46,033 nucleotides of DNA from assembly GCA_038884575.1 (NCBI GenBank), contig JAWABQ010000005.1, forward strand, positions 1-46,033, read 5' to 3'. Origin of the DNA: JAWAAW01 sp038884575. Lineage in GTDB: Archaea; Nanobdellota; Nanobdellia; Woesearchaeales; ARS49. The translations under genes were made by a program, and so were the position numbers. Positions 15,487-23,389 of this stretch are shown here, one piece after another. Positions within the stretch are counted from its first letter, which is position 1. Each line of letters begins with the position of its first letter. The notes beneath the pieces are model-generated. The model saw only the letters and a program-made list of their open reading frames with translations, was not told the DNA's origin and did not search any database.

Positions 15487-16446
15487 ATGACTATGCGAAA
15501 AATAATAGTCACAATGTTCCTTCTTGTAATGCTTGCTGCGTGCGCTGGTGGAGGGAAAAAAGGGGAAAAAGTTGACCTTGGAACGCCATTTGCGGGCGGG
15601 ACTGCAGGGCTTGTTGCTGATTTTGTTGACTTCCGCAGTGAAGTGTTTGACGGCGGAAGGGACCCCTTTGATGTTGTGGTAAGGCTGGAAAACAAGGGAG
15701 AGGCAACAGTGAAGCCGGAGCGAGTGCGCGTAAAGCTCTCAGGCATAAACCCTGCAGAATTTGGCAAGCTTGAGGAGGACTTGAAAAAAAGCCCTGCAGA
15801 CGAATTGTTCGCTGTCAGGAAGGACCCGCAGGGCAATGTAGTGCCTGGCGGCCAGACAACAGTGGAATTTGTCGGGCTTAACCATTTCTCGCCAATAGCA
15901 GGAGCGCGCGTTACACTGCCTCTGCGCGCAGACATCTGCTATACATACACAACACAGGCAGCGAGCAAGCTTTGCGTGCGGGAAAACCTGCTTGCTCCAG
16001 AGGCTGGCGGAATCTGCGAGATAAACGAAGACAAGGAAGTGAAAAACTCAGGCGCGCCAGTTCAGATAGGCTCACTAAGGGAATCAGCCCGCGGAAAAGA
16101 CAGGATAAGCTTCAGCTTTGAGGTCACAAATATAGGCTCAGGGGATTTGTTTGAGCGCGGCTCTGCATGCGACAGGAGCACAAGGGCAAAGGAAAACAGG
16201 GTTTATGTGATTGTTAACTCAAGAATGGCGGGCTTGCAATGTACAGGGCTCACAACAACAGGCACAACAGCAGAGGGCTTCGTGACACTCTATGAAAAGA
16301 AGAAGATAGTCACGTGCACTCAGACAATATCCTCACCTGCTGACTATGAGCAGCAGATAAGCATTGATGCAGTGTATGATTATGAGGAATACAAGCAGAC
16401 ACAAATAACAGTCAAGAGTTCAGGCGAAACAGCAGAGACTGGCTGA
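15487..16446 (+). CDS. Envelope lipoprotein C of a three-paralogue set
   Basis: This 319-residue protein (or 317 if it starts at the ATG at 15493) has a lipobox LAAC near residue 19. The same two-domain plan is visible: GGTAGLVADFVDFRSEVF and VRLENKGEATV in the first domain, then SGAPVQIGSLRES and FEVTNIGSGDLFERGSAC in the second, ending in an ISIDAVYDYEEYKQTQITV strand pair. The ICYTYTTQ and KLCVRE segments match the Cys positions of A and B. It is probably attached to the outer face of the membrane. It is convergent with the RFC small subunit gene, four bases away. Confidence 0.75.
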   Translation: MTMRKIIVTMFLLVMLAACAGGGKKGEKVDLGTPFAGGTAGLVADFVDFRSEVFDGGRDPFDVVVRLENKGEATVKPERVRVKLSGINPAEFGKLEEDLKKSPADELFAVRKDPQGNVVPGGQTTVEFVGLNHFSPIAGARVTLPLRADICYTYTTQAASKLCVRENLLAPEAGGICEINEDKEVKNSGAPVQIGSLRESARGKDRISFSFEVTNIGSGDLFERGSACDRSTRAKENRVYVIVNSRMAGLQCTGLTTTGTTAEGFVTLYEKKKIVTCTQTISSPADYEQQISIDAVYDYEEYKQTQITVKSSGETAETG

Positions 16447-16450
16447 AAAA

Positions 16451-17413
16451 TTATTTCTTAACAGCACTTACGTGCGCCAGCAGGGCTTCCAATTGTATGA
16501 ATTCATCAGCACCCTCAACCATCCTGAATTCTATCTCTCCGCACTTGTCAATCAGCTGCACTTTTTCCCTGTTGCCAAGGTCAAGGTTCCAGACCTCCTT
16601 CTGAATCTGGCGGATGACATCAAGCCCTGACAAGCCGTACTTCAGCATTGTTTCAAGCAATGCGTCCCTTGCCTTGACAAAATCACCATCCAGGGCAGTC
16701 TTAAGGAGCTGGGATATCTCCTTTGGCTGCGCCATTGAAGCCATTGAAAACACAAGCTCAGGGGTCACAGCGTCCTGCATTGCAGCGCAGCTTTGCATAA
16801 TGTTTTCCAGGCGCCTGCAGTCGCCCTCTGACACATCAAACAATGCCTTCTTTGCCTCAGCATTGAGCTTCAGCCCCTCCTGTTTTGCAATCGCGTCAAT
16901 TATCCCATAGACCTCATCCTGCGGCAGGGGCTTGAAGCGGAAAACAGCGCACCTGCTCTGTATCGGGTCAATTATCTTGCTTGAATAGTTTGCAGCAAGG
17001 ATAAAGCGGCATGTTGTTGTGTAGTTCTCCATTGTCCTCCTTAATGCCTGCTGGGCTTCCTTTGTCAAAGCATCGCACTCATCAAGGAAGATTATCTTGA
17101 AAGGAACATTGCCAATAGCCTTTGTCCTTGCAAAATCCTTCACCTTGACCCGGACAACATCAATGCCGCGCTCGTCCGAGGCATTAAGCTCAAGAAAGTT
17201 CTGCCTCCAGTTATCACCAAACAATTCACGCGCAGCAACAAGCGCAAGAGTGCTCTTTCCAACGCCGGGCGGGCCTGCAAACAGCAGGTGAGGCAGGTTT
17301 TTCTGGCTGACAAATGATTTTATCTTGCTTACTACAGCATCCTGGCCCTTGACCTCTTTGAAAGACTTTGGGCGGTATTTCTCAGTCCAGATTACAGAAC
17401 TTTCTTCAGCCAT
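16451..17413 (-). CDS. rfcS: Replication factor C small subunit
   Basis: This 320-residue AAA+ protein is the small subunit of the clamp loader that opens PCNA at primer ends. Walker A GPPGVGKST is at residues 47-55, the Walker B box DECD at 111-114, sensor 1 LAANY near 139-143 and the SRC arginine-finger motif at 153-155. The C-terminal collar domain follows. Length is normal. No intein interrupts the gene. No large subunit gene is seen in this window. A Lys/Trp-rich N-terminal signature (WTEKYRPKSF) supports the call. Confidence 0.97.
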   Translation of the reverse strand: MAEESSVIWTEKYRPKSFKEVKGQDAVVSKIKSFVSQKNLPHLLFAGPPGVGKSTLALVAARELFGDNWRQNFLELNASDERGIDVVRVKVKDFARTKAIGNVPFKIIFLDECDALTKEAQQALRRTMENYTTTCRFILAANYSSKIIDPIQSRCAVFRFKPLPQDEVYGIIDAIAKQEGLKLNAEAKKALFDVSEGDCRRLENIMQSCAAMQDAVTPELVFSMASMAQPKEISQLLKTALDGDFVKARDALLETMLKYGLSGLDVIRQIQKEVWNLDLGNREKVQLIDKCGEIEFRMVEGADEFIQLEALLAHVSAVKK

Positions 17414-17465
17414 AATCCCCCCTGAATAGCACGAACAGCCGTTAGTTTAAAAAGATTTAGGGAAA

Positions 17466-17732
17466 TCAGACAATGTCTTCTTCCGAGACAACCATGAAGT
17501 CGCCCATGGCAATGACTGCGCTGAAAGGAATCAGCAAGCGGCCCTCCTTGTCCTTCTCAAGCTCAAGCTTTTCTGTATAAGTCGTTGGGTTGTTGAGGAC
17601 CAGGTGGATAAGCTCCCCTGATTTTGTCTCAAAAACAATGTCTCCAACCTCACCAAACCTCTTGCCAGACTTGCTGACAACGGTTTTGCCCATAAGTTGC
17701 TTTGAGAATTTTTTTTCGTCTGCAGTTGCCAT
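17466..17732 (-). CDS. PRC-barrel domain protein
   Basis: This 88-residue protein is a stand-alone PRC-barrel: KQLMGKTVVSKSGKRFGEV, then DIVFETKSGELIHLVLNNP and a closing IPFSAVIAMGDFMVV strand. Single-domain archaeal PRC-barrels occur next to RNA-processing and cell-division genes; some are linked to division, but no role can be fixed here. The promoter has TATA-like TTTAAA near 17776, motif copy 3 and an SD-like GGGTGA before the ATG. Confidence 0.85.
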   Translation of the reverse strand: MATADEKKFSKQLMGKTVVSKSGKRFGEVGDIVFETKSGELIHLVLNNPTTYTEKLELEKDKEGRLLIPFSAVIAMGDFMVVSEEDIV

Positions 17733-17742
17733 TGAGTCACCC

Positions 17743-17765
17743 TATTTACTCCTCCCGAATGAGTG
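17743..17765 (-). promoter_or_regulatory. Repeated promoter motif, copy 3 (longer spacer)
   Basis: The plus strand reads TATTTACTC, then an 8-base spacer, then ATGAGTG. It keeps the TATTTACTC half exactly and a weaker GAGTG half. It lies between TATA-like TTTAAA (about 17775-17780) and the PRC-barrel start at 17732, the same relative location as copies 1 and 2. Confidence 0.35.
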
Positions 17766-17806
17766 TAGGTTGTATTTAAATGTTTTCTTTTGAAGAATGG
17801 GAAAGA

Positions 17807-17814
17807 TTTAAATA
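17807..17814 (+). promoter_or_regulatory. TATA box of tyrS
   Basis: TTTAAATA is centred near 17810, about 27 bp before the ATG at 17837, so the tyrS mRNA is probably leaderless. Confidence 0.55.
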
Positions 17815-17836
17815 ACGACGGGGAAATGAGGCAGGC

Positions 17837-18913
17837 ATGAATATTGATGAACGGCTTGCACTCATAAAGCAGGTAGGGGAGGAAATAATAACAGAGAAGG
17901 AATTAAGAGCGCTTCTTGAGAAAAAGAAAAGCCCTGTTGCATATGACGGCTTTGAGCCTTCTGGAAGGATACACATTGCACAGGGCTTGCTGAGGGCGAT
18001 TAATGTCAACAAGATGCTCAAGGCAGGCTGCGAGTTCATAATGTGGGTTGCAGACTGGCATGCCTGGGCAAACAACAAGTTCGGCGGAGACCTTGACAAA
18101 ATCCAGACAGCAGGAAAATACTTTGTTGAAGTCTGGAAAGCCTGCGGGATGGATGTAAACAAGGTAAAGTTCACGTGGTGCTCTGACTTTGCAAACAACA
18201 GTGAATACTGGAAAAAAGTAATGCAGATAGCACGAAACAACACAGTAAGCAGGATTGTGCGCTGCTCGCAGATAATGGGTAGAAAGGAATCAGAATCGCT
18301 CAGCGCAGCGCAGATTTTCTATCCTGTGATGCAGGCAGCCGACATTTTCCAGCTCAATATAGATATATGCCAGCTTGGAATGGACCAGAGGAAAGTGAAC
18401 ATGCTGGCCCGTGAGATTGCGCCAAAGCTTGGGTACAAAGTGCCTGTGGCAGTGCACCACCATATGCTGATGGGGCTCCAGCAGCCGCCGGCATCAGCGG
18501 AAAAAGACGCGATTGAGCGCGCACTCGCGATGAAAATGAGCAAAAGCAACCCCGAATCCGCAGTCTTCATGGACGACACAACAAAGGATGTCGAGCGCAA
18601 GATAGGAAATGCATACTGCCCTGCAAAGCAGCTGCATGAAAATCCGATAATAGAGTACTGCAAATACATCATTTTTGAGAAACAGAAAGAGCTTGTGATT
18701 GAGCGGCCTGAAAAGTTCGGGGGAAAGCTTATCCTTAATGGCTTTGAAGAGCTTTCCAAGGAATATTCTACAGGAAAACTCCATCCGCAGGACCTGAAAA
18801 AGGCAGTAGCATCAGCAATTGACTCATATCTTGAGCCTGTCAGGAAGCACTTCAGCAGAGGAAAGCCAAAAGAACTTCTTGAGCAGGTAAAAAGCTTTGA
18901 TGTGACGCGGTGA
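17837..18913 (+). CDS. tyrS: Tyrosyl-tRNA synthetase
   Basis: This 358-residue class I synthetase charges tRNA-Tyr. The HIGH-equivalent motif is PSGRIHIAQG (residues 41-50) and KMSKS is at 233-237. VADWHAWANNKFGGD and QLGMDQRKVNMLAREI are typical of archaeal/eukaryotic TyrRS and distinguish it from TrpRS. It is somewhat longer than many archaeal TyrRS (about 310-330), mainly through its C-terminal part. It stands alone with its own promoter and is followed by PAN. Confidence 0.94.
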   Translation: MNIDERLALIKQVGEEIITEKELRALLEKKKSPVAYDGFEPSGRIHIAQGLLRAINVNKMLKAGCEFIMWVADWHAWANNKFGGDLDKIQTAGKYFVEVWKACGMDVNKVKFTWCSDFANNSEYWKKVMQIARNNTVSRIVRCSQIMGRKESESLSAAQIFYPVMQAADIFQLNIDICQLGMDQRKVNMLAREIAPKLGYKVPVAVHHHMLMGLQQPPASAEKDAIERALAMKMSKSNPESAVFMDDTTKDVERKIGNAYCPAKQLHENPIIEYCKYIIFEKQKELVIERPEKFGGKLILNGFEELSKEYSTGKLHPQDLKKAVASAIDSYLEPVRKHFSRGKPKELLEQVKSFDVTR

Positions 18914-18943
18914 TTTTGCACATAAAAAGCTTCACCACAAAGC

Positions 18944-18950
18944 TTATAAA
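18944..18950 (+). promoter_or_regulatory. TATA box of pan
   Basis: TTATAAA is centred near 18947, about 28 bp before the ATG at 18976. A direct repeat AAAGCTT at about 18925-18944 lies just upstream. Confidence 0.55.
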
Positions 18951-18975
18951 CAATCCTTGAGTCAGAAGAATTCCA

Positions 18976-20115
18976 ATGACGAGCAACAATACAAAAGTTG
19001 ATGACGTCAGCTATTCCTACGCTACAAACATCAGCGGGCTTGAGGAGGAAAACAAATTCCTCAGGGAGAGCATTGACAACCTTGAAAAGGAGCTTGAAAA
19101 GTTCAGGCGCGTGCCGCTGATTGCCTGCGAGATAAGGGACATCCTTGACGACAAGGCGCTGATAAGGCTGCCAAACGGCAACGAATTTCTTGTGGAGATA
19201 GCCACGAACTGCGAAGGGCTAATGCCAGGGGACAGCGTGCTTGCAGAACAGAAAAACCTGACAATACTCAAAAAGGTAAGCACGAGCAAGAAGTTTGATG
19301 TTGAAAAATTTGTCATCCTTGAAAAGCCTGACATAAAGTTCAATGACATAGGCGGGCTTTCAGAGCAGGTGCAGGAAATAAAAGAAGTCATTGAGCTGCC
19401 GCTGAAAAAGCCTGAATTGTTCAGGCAGGTTGGGATACAGCCGCCAAAAGGAATCCTGCTCTTCGGGCCGCCGGGGACAGGAAAAACACTGCTCGCAAAG
19501 GCAGTCGCTGCAAGCACAAACAGCACATTCATACAGGTTGTTGGGTCAGAACTTGTGCAGAAGTTCATTGGCGAGGGCGCAAAGCTTGTCAAGGAGATTT
19601 TCCAGCTTGCCCGCGAAAAGGCGCCAAGCATAATATTCATTGATGAGCTTGATGCAATAGCAGCGACAAGAATTGACATAGGAACATCAGGCGAAAGGGA
19701 AGTGCAAAGGACATTCATGCAGTTATTGGCAGAGATTGATGGCTTCAAACCGCTTGACAACGTGAAAATAATCGGGTGCACAAACAGGCGCGACATACTT
19801 GACACTGCAATAATCAGGCCAGGAAGGCTTGACAGGAGGATTTACGTGCCACTGCCTGACTTTGACGGAAGAAAAGAAATATTCAAGATACATACAAAAG
19901 AAGTCAACCTTTCAAAAATAAACATGAATGACATAATCAATGCAATGGAAGGATTCTCCGGAGCAGAAATAAAGGCAGTTGTGACAGAGGCAGGATACTT
20001 TGCAATACGCGAAGGAAGGACAAAAGTCACAGAAGAAGACATACTGATGGCAATAGAGAAAGTAAGAAGCGGAAGCCCTGCAGAAGACGAAGACTACACG
20101 AAGATGTTCGGGTAA
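18976..20115 (+). CDS. pan: Proteasome-activating nucleotidase (PAN)
   Basis: This 379-residue AAA+ unfoldase feeds substrates to the 20S proteasome. An N-terminal coiled coil (residues about 21-45) precedes the OB domain (about 47-100). Walker A GPPGTGKT is at 164-171, Walker B FIDELDAI at 221-228, and the pore loop KFIGEG at 196-201, with Phe in place of the usual Tyr. The chain ends MFG, so the C-terminal HbYX gate-opening motif also has Phe for Tyr. A lipoprotein gene follows after one base and is probably co-transcribed. Confidence 0.94.
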   Translation: MTSNNTKVDDVSYSYATNISGLEEENKFLRESIDNLEKELEKFRRVPLIACEIRDILDDKALIRLPNGNEFLVEIATNCEGLMPGDSVLAEQKNLTILKKVSTSKKFDVEKFVILEKPDIKFNDIGGLSEQVQEIKEVIELPLKKPELFRQVGIQPPKGILLFGPPGTGKTLLAKAVAASTNSTFIQVVGSELVQKFIGEGAKLVKEIFQLAREKAPSIIFIDELDAIAATRIDIGTSGEREVQRTFMQLLAEIDGFKPLDNVKIIGCTNRRDILDTAIIRPGRLDRRIYVPLPDFDGRKEIFKIHTKEVNLSKINMNDIINAMEGFSGAEIKAVVTEAGYFAIREGRTKVTEEDILMAIEKVRSGSPAEDEDYTKMFG

Positions 20116-20116
20116 A

Positions 20117-20527
20117 ATGAAACACGTTTTTAGCATGCTGTTTGTTTTGTTTTTGCTTACTGCATGCGCTACTCAACAGCCAGCACAACAAGCCCAACCC
20201 GAAGTTGCGCAGTTACAGTCAGAACCAGGGCGCAATTTCACGTGCTATGCAGACGCTGACTGCGAGCTTCGTAATAATAATGTGAATTGCATCAGGGCAT
20301 TCCATAAGGAAGACCCCAATCCAAATGCGCCGCAAATTCCTCCCAGCCACACAGAATGCCCGGATCCTGAGGATATTGTTGCCTATTGCGACAATGGCAA
20401 GTGCAGCATAAAATACGATTGCGCAAAGTGTTCTTCATTAAAAGCAAAACTCGGTGAATACTGCCCAACACACATGGAAGGCACTGCGGGATGGATTTGC
20501 CGCATGTATAACGCGTGCAATTGCTAA
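20117..20527 (+). CDS. Cysteine-rich small lipoprotein
   Basis: This 136-residue protein has a lipoprotein signal peptide (lipobox LTAC, Cys17), a Gln/Pro/Ala-rich linker and a domain with about 12 Cys after the lipid Cys (for example FTCYADADCEL, AYCDNGKCS, YDCAKCSS, ICRMYNACNC). The Cys could form six disulfides. I do not recognise the fold. It starts one base after the pan stop, a surprising partner for a cytoplasmic proteasome ATPase. Its end overlaps the convergent Trm5-like gene by a few bases. Confidence 0.75.
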   Translation: MKHVFSMLFVLFLLTACATQQPAQQAQPEVAQLQSEPGRNFTCYADADCELRNNNVNCIRAFHKEDPNPNAPQIPPSHTECPDPEDIVAYCDNGKCSIKYDCAKCSSLKAKLGEYCPTHMEGTAGWICRMYNACNC

Positions 20528-21339
20528 CCAACAACAAAATCAACGCAAACCCTGTTCTGCCTGACGCCAACTTGGCCACACTCAACGACTTTCAGGATTT
20601 TGCACTTTTTCTTTGCTTTCTTGCAGGCAGCAAGGGTAATTTTCTTTGCCTCATCCCATTTACCTTCTGGCTGGAAGTCATAAAAGTGGATGACTGTGCC
20701 TTTCTGTGATGCTTTCAGGGCAGCATCAAGGAATTCGTCTGCCTTTTGCGGCCAAGGCATAACAATGCGGTCAAACTTCACGTTTGGGATTTTCTTCCCA
20801 GCATCACCTTTGATGAGAATAATCTTATGGCCCAGCTTGTTTCTCTTAACATTCTCAACAGCATATTTGTGCGCATCGGGATTTGCCTCAATGCCGTATA
20901 TTTTGTAAGCCTGAGAAAGTTTTGCAATGACAAGCGGATAAGGAGCAATGCCTGAAAACATCACAAGAATAACTTCTCCTGGCTTGACTTGTTTTGCAAT
21001 CCTTTGGCGCTCATTTGCAAGCCTTGGCGAGAAATAACAAGTTTCAACATTCAAAGCCATTTCAGCACCAAACTCCTTGTGCACTGTTGTCTTCCTCTTT
21101 TCTCCGGCAAGAATTTCCAAAGGCTGCTTCCTGAACCTGCCCTTGTGGCCGCCTTTCTTTTTCACAGCAACCTTAAGGTAAGGCAAAAGTGCAAGAAGTG
21201 TTTTTGCAATAATTTTCTTTTTCTTTTCAAGCTCCCTCGGAATTTCAAGCACTGCAATGTCACCAACAGTATCAAACCCCCTAAGAAGTGAAAGCTCTTT
21301 TTCAGTAAGCTTGCCCCTTAATGCTTCCTTAAGCCTCAT
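20524..21339 (-). CDS. Trm5/Tyw2-like tRNA guanine methyltransferase
   Basis: This 271-residue SAM-dependent enzyme resembles Trm5, which makes m1G37 in tRNA (or the related Taw2/Tyw2). Family features are the FDTVGDIAVLEIP N-terminal strand, ETCYFSPRLANERQRIA, the SAM-binding VMFSGIAPYPLVIAKL and EANPDAHKYAVENVKRN. The usual catalytic NLP motif (as in VIMNLPK) reads MPWPQKA here, so the Asn is replaced by Pro, and the SAM loop lacks the common DMFAGVGPFS form. It may be a diverged Trm5. Its ATG overlaps the fen stop, so the two are coupled. Confidence 0.85.
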   Translation of the reverse strand: MRLKEALRGKLTEKELSLLRGFDTVGDIAVLEIPRELEKKKKIIAKTLLALLPYLKVAVKKKGGHKGRFRKQPLEILAGEKRKTTVHKEFGAEMALNVETCYFSPRLANERQRIAKQVKPGEVILVMFSGIAPYPLVIAKLSQAYKIYGIEANPDAHKYAVENVKRNKLGHKIILIKGDAGKKIPNVKFDRIVMPWPQKADEFLDAALKASQKGTVIHFYDFQPEGKWDEAKKITLAACKKAKKKCKILKVVECGQVGVRQNRVCVDFVVG

Positions 21340-22367
21340 CTGAAATCACCAAGCCCTTTTTGCTGCCTTTTGCTGTGCTCTTCCTGAAGTTCAGAAAGCG
21401 TCTTATTGACCCTGTCCATGCTGAAATCATGCTCTTCAACCAAAAATTTCCTTATCCCCTCCCTGTCAGGAGCCCTAAAGCCAATCTTATATTCCTTTGT
21501 TACAGGCATTTCCTTGAACAGCTTCATGATTTCCTGCCAGGACACATCACAGCACTCGCCCCATTTTGCTGCCTCAAAGATTTTTTCCGCGGTTTTCTGC
21601 TCTTTAACAAGCGCCAATGCTTTTTTTGGGCCGATTCCCTTTACGCCGCCAGGATGATAGTCTGTTCCGACAAGTATTGAAAGATAAATAAGCTGGTCAT
21701 GCGTTATTCCAAGCTCCTTCAGCACTTCCTTAAGCACAATAAGCTCTGGCTTTACAACAACTGTCGCAAGGGCTCTTGTCTTTTTCCTCCTGCCTGCGAT
21801 TGAGAGGTTTTGTATAAGCCTGTCTGCGCCGTGCAGCAATGCATCATAGTCCTGGCTTACAACAGCCCAGGCATCTCCGTTCTTTACAAGGAATGCCGCC
21901 TGCGCGTCACCCTCGCTTGGAGCCTGAATCACAGGAACGCCCATCAAAGCAAGAAGTGTTTTTGCTTCCTCAACCATTTCCTTTGTGAGCCGCGATGTTC
22001 TTGCAGCATACTTCTGCATTGCCTCAACATCCTCCTCAGAAAGCGCCTTTTCATACTGCTTTTGGGCTTCTGCCTTTGCCTCTGCGCGCTTTTCAAGCTC
22101 CCTGTGCTTCAGCTCAGGAACCTTGCCGTCAAAAACAAAAACAGGCCTTAATCCCTGCTTCAGAAAGCTCGCTGTCCGTGAGAACAAGCCAATCAGGTGC
22201 GAAGTCACGTTTCCCTTGCTGTCTGTCAGGGGCCTGCCGTCTGGCGTGCGTATTGTGGTCAGGAACTGGTAAAGTATGTTGTAGCCGTCAACAGCAAGCA
22301 CTTTGCCCTTCAGCTCCTCAAAAGTAACCTCTTTTTTTGTTACAATATCCCTGAGATTGACACCCAT
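21336..22367 (-). CDS. fen: Flap endonuclease FEN-1
   Basis: This 343-residue nuclease removes 5' flaps during Okazaki fragment maturation and repair. Metal-binding acidic residues are visible: Asp27 (AVDGYN), Asp80 (VFDGK), Glu152 and Asp154 (SEGDAQAA, with Asp instead of the usual Glu), Asp173 and Asp175 (SQDYDAL) and Asp236 (GTDYHPGG). It ends QKGLGDFR, a PCNA-interacting PIP box with Arg at the last aromatic position. It lies 3 bp after the winged-helix/nuclease-like gene and overlaps the Trm5-like gene, so three genes form an operon. Confidence 0.96.
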   Translation of the reverse strand: MGVNLRDIVTKKEVTFEELKGKVLAVDGYNILYQFLTTIRTPDGRPLTDSKGNVTSHLIGLFSRTASFLKQGLRPVFVFDGKVPELKHRELEKRAEAKAEAQKQYEKALSEEDVEAMQKYAARTSRLTKEMVEEAKTLLALMGVPVIQAPSEGDAQAAFLVKNGDAWAVVSQDYDALLHGADRLIQNLSIAGRRKKTRALATVVVKPELIVLKEVLKELGITHDQLIYLSILVGTDYHPGGVKGIGPKKALALVKEQKTAEKIFEAAKWGECCDVSWQEIMKLFKEMPVTKEYKIGFRAPDREGIRKFLVEEHDFSMDRVNKTLSELQEEHSKRQQKGLGDFR

Positions 22368-22370
22368 TTA

Positions 22371-23345
22371 TTACACCTGCTTGACAGTCAATCCCTTAAG
22401 CTCCTTCATCAGGTCCATTGCCGGCTTTGTCAGTGTTCCAGGAGAAAGGAACAGTATTGGAAGCTTTTTCAGCTGACCCTGAACATAAGCATGGCTCAGG
22501 TCTGCCTCGCCAACCTTTGCCTTGTTCTTTGCCTTGCAGTAATAATGCAATTGCCCGACAGGCGAAGCCAAAGATAGCACAAAATCATACTCATTCTTTT
22601 TCTTCAAGGCAACCTGCTCAAGAACAGTGATGTTGTTTGAAGCAAAAAACGCCATGAGCTTCTGCAGGAAAGGGTCATCAGAAACCAATGCCTGCGATGC
22701 TGCCTCTGCAGGGGCAATCGGCTTTTTTTCCTCAACAGCAGGCGCAGGGGCTTGTGCAACCGGTTCTGCGGGCTGAACCGCGGGCGCTTCCGGAGCAATT
22801 ATTGTTTGCTGAGGCTCAACAGCGACCTTTGGCTTTCTTGGCTTTCTTGGCTTTTTGACTTTTGGCTGTTCTGCAGGCTGCTCTGGTGCTGGCGCTTTCA
22901 TTTGAAGCAACTGCCTTATTGCATCCGCAGCCTGCTCATCAGTAAGCAGGTAAAACTTCCAAAACAACTCCTTGACACCATCAATTGCAACGTCAAGGGG
23001 CTTTGCAAAGTCCTTGATATTCCTTAATGAAACCCTTGTGAGTGGGTCAAGGGCATTATCCTGAAGCACATTCTTTTCCCTGAGCAGATTAAGGGTTTTT
23101 CGGTCCTTCTCATTAAGATGATTGATGAAATCAAGCAAATGTTCAGGATGGTCTGGGTGATAGTACAAAGGCGAACTTCCCACCTTCAAATGCGAGACCT
23201 TGAGAAGCCCCTTTTCAGACATTTCAGAAAGCATTGCGCTTGAGAGCATTGAATTTGTCATCATTTCCTTTGCAACCTGTGTTGGCTGGACAGGCTTCTG
23301 CTCAACCATTGCACGAATCCTGTCACGATAATCAAGAGCACCCAT
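22371..23345 (-). CDS. Winged-helix protein with a Pro/Ala-rich linker and nuclease-like C-terminus
   Basis: This 324-residue protein has an N-terminal winged-helix region (about residues 5-70, with QPTQVAKEMMTNSMLSSAML), a middle helical region, a Pro/Ala/Lys-rich disordered linker (about 150-215) and a C-terminal domain (about 225-324). The C-terminus reads NEYDFVLSLASPVGQLHYYCKAKNKAK, which resembles the core of restriction-endonuclease-like folds but with CKAK where E/QxK is expected. The function is unknown. The ATG at 23345 is chosen because a TATA element near 23373 lies about 28 bp upstream; a TTG at 23351 is less likely. It heads an operon with FEN-1 and Trm5. Confidence 0.72.
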   Translation of the reverse strand: MGALDYRDRIRAMVEQKPVQPTQVAKEMMTNSMLSSAMLSEMSEKGLLKVSHLKVGSSPLYYHPDHPEHLLDFINHLNEKDRKTLNLLREKNVLQDNALDPLTRVSLRNIKDFAKPLDVAIDGVKELFWKFYLLTDEQAADAIRQLLQMKAPAPEQPAEQPKVKKPRKPRKPKVAVEPQQTIIAPEAPAVQPAEPVAQAPAPAVEEKKPIAPAEAASQALVSDDPFLQKLMAFFASNNITVLEQVALKKKNEYDFVLSLASPVGQLHYYCKAKNKAKVGEADLSHAYVQGQLKKLPILFLSPGTLTKPAMDLMKELKGLTVKQV

Positions 23346-23389
23346 AAGCAAAAGCCAATTTGAACGTGGTATAAATAGGTTATGAAGTT

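Noticed and set aside
19017..19805. A 262-codon open frame antisense to pan
   Set aside because: It is Ser/Phe-rich low-complexity protein without family features, mirrors the well-supported PAN gene and has no promoter or SD.
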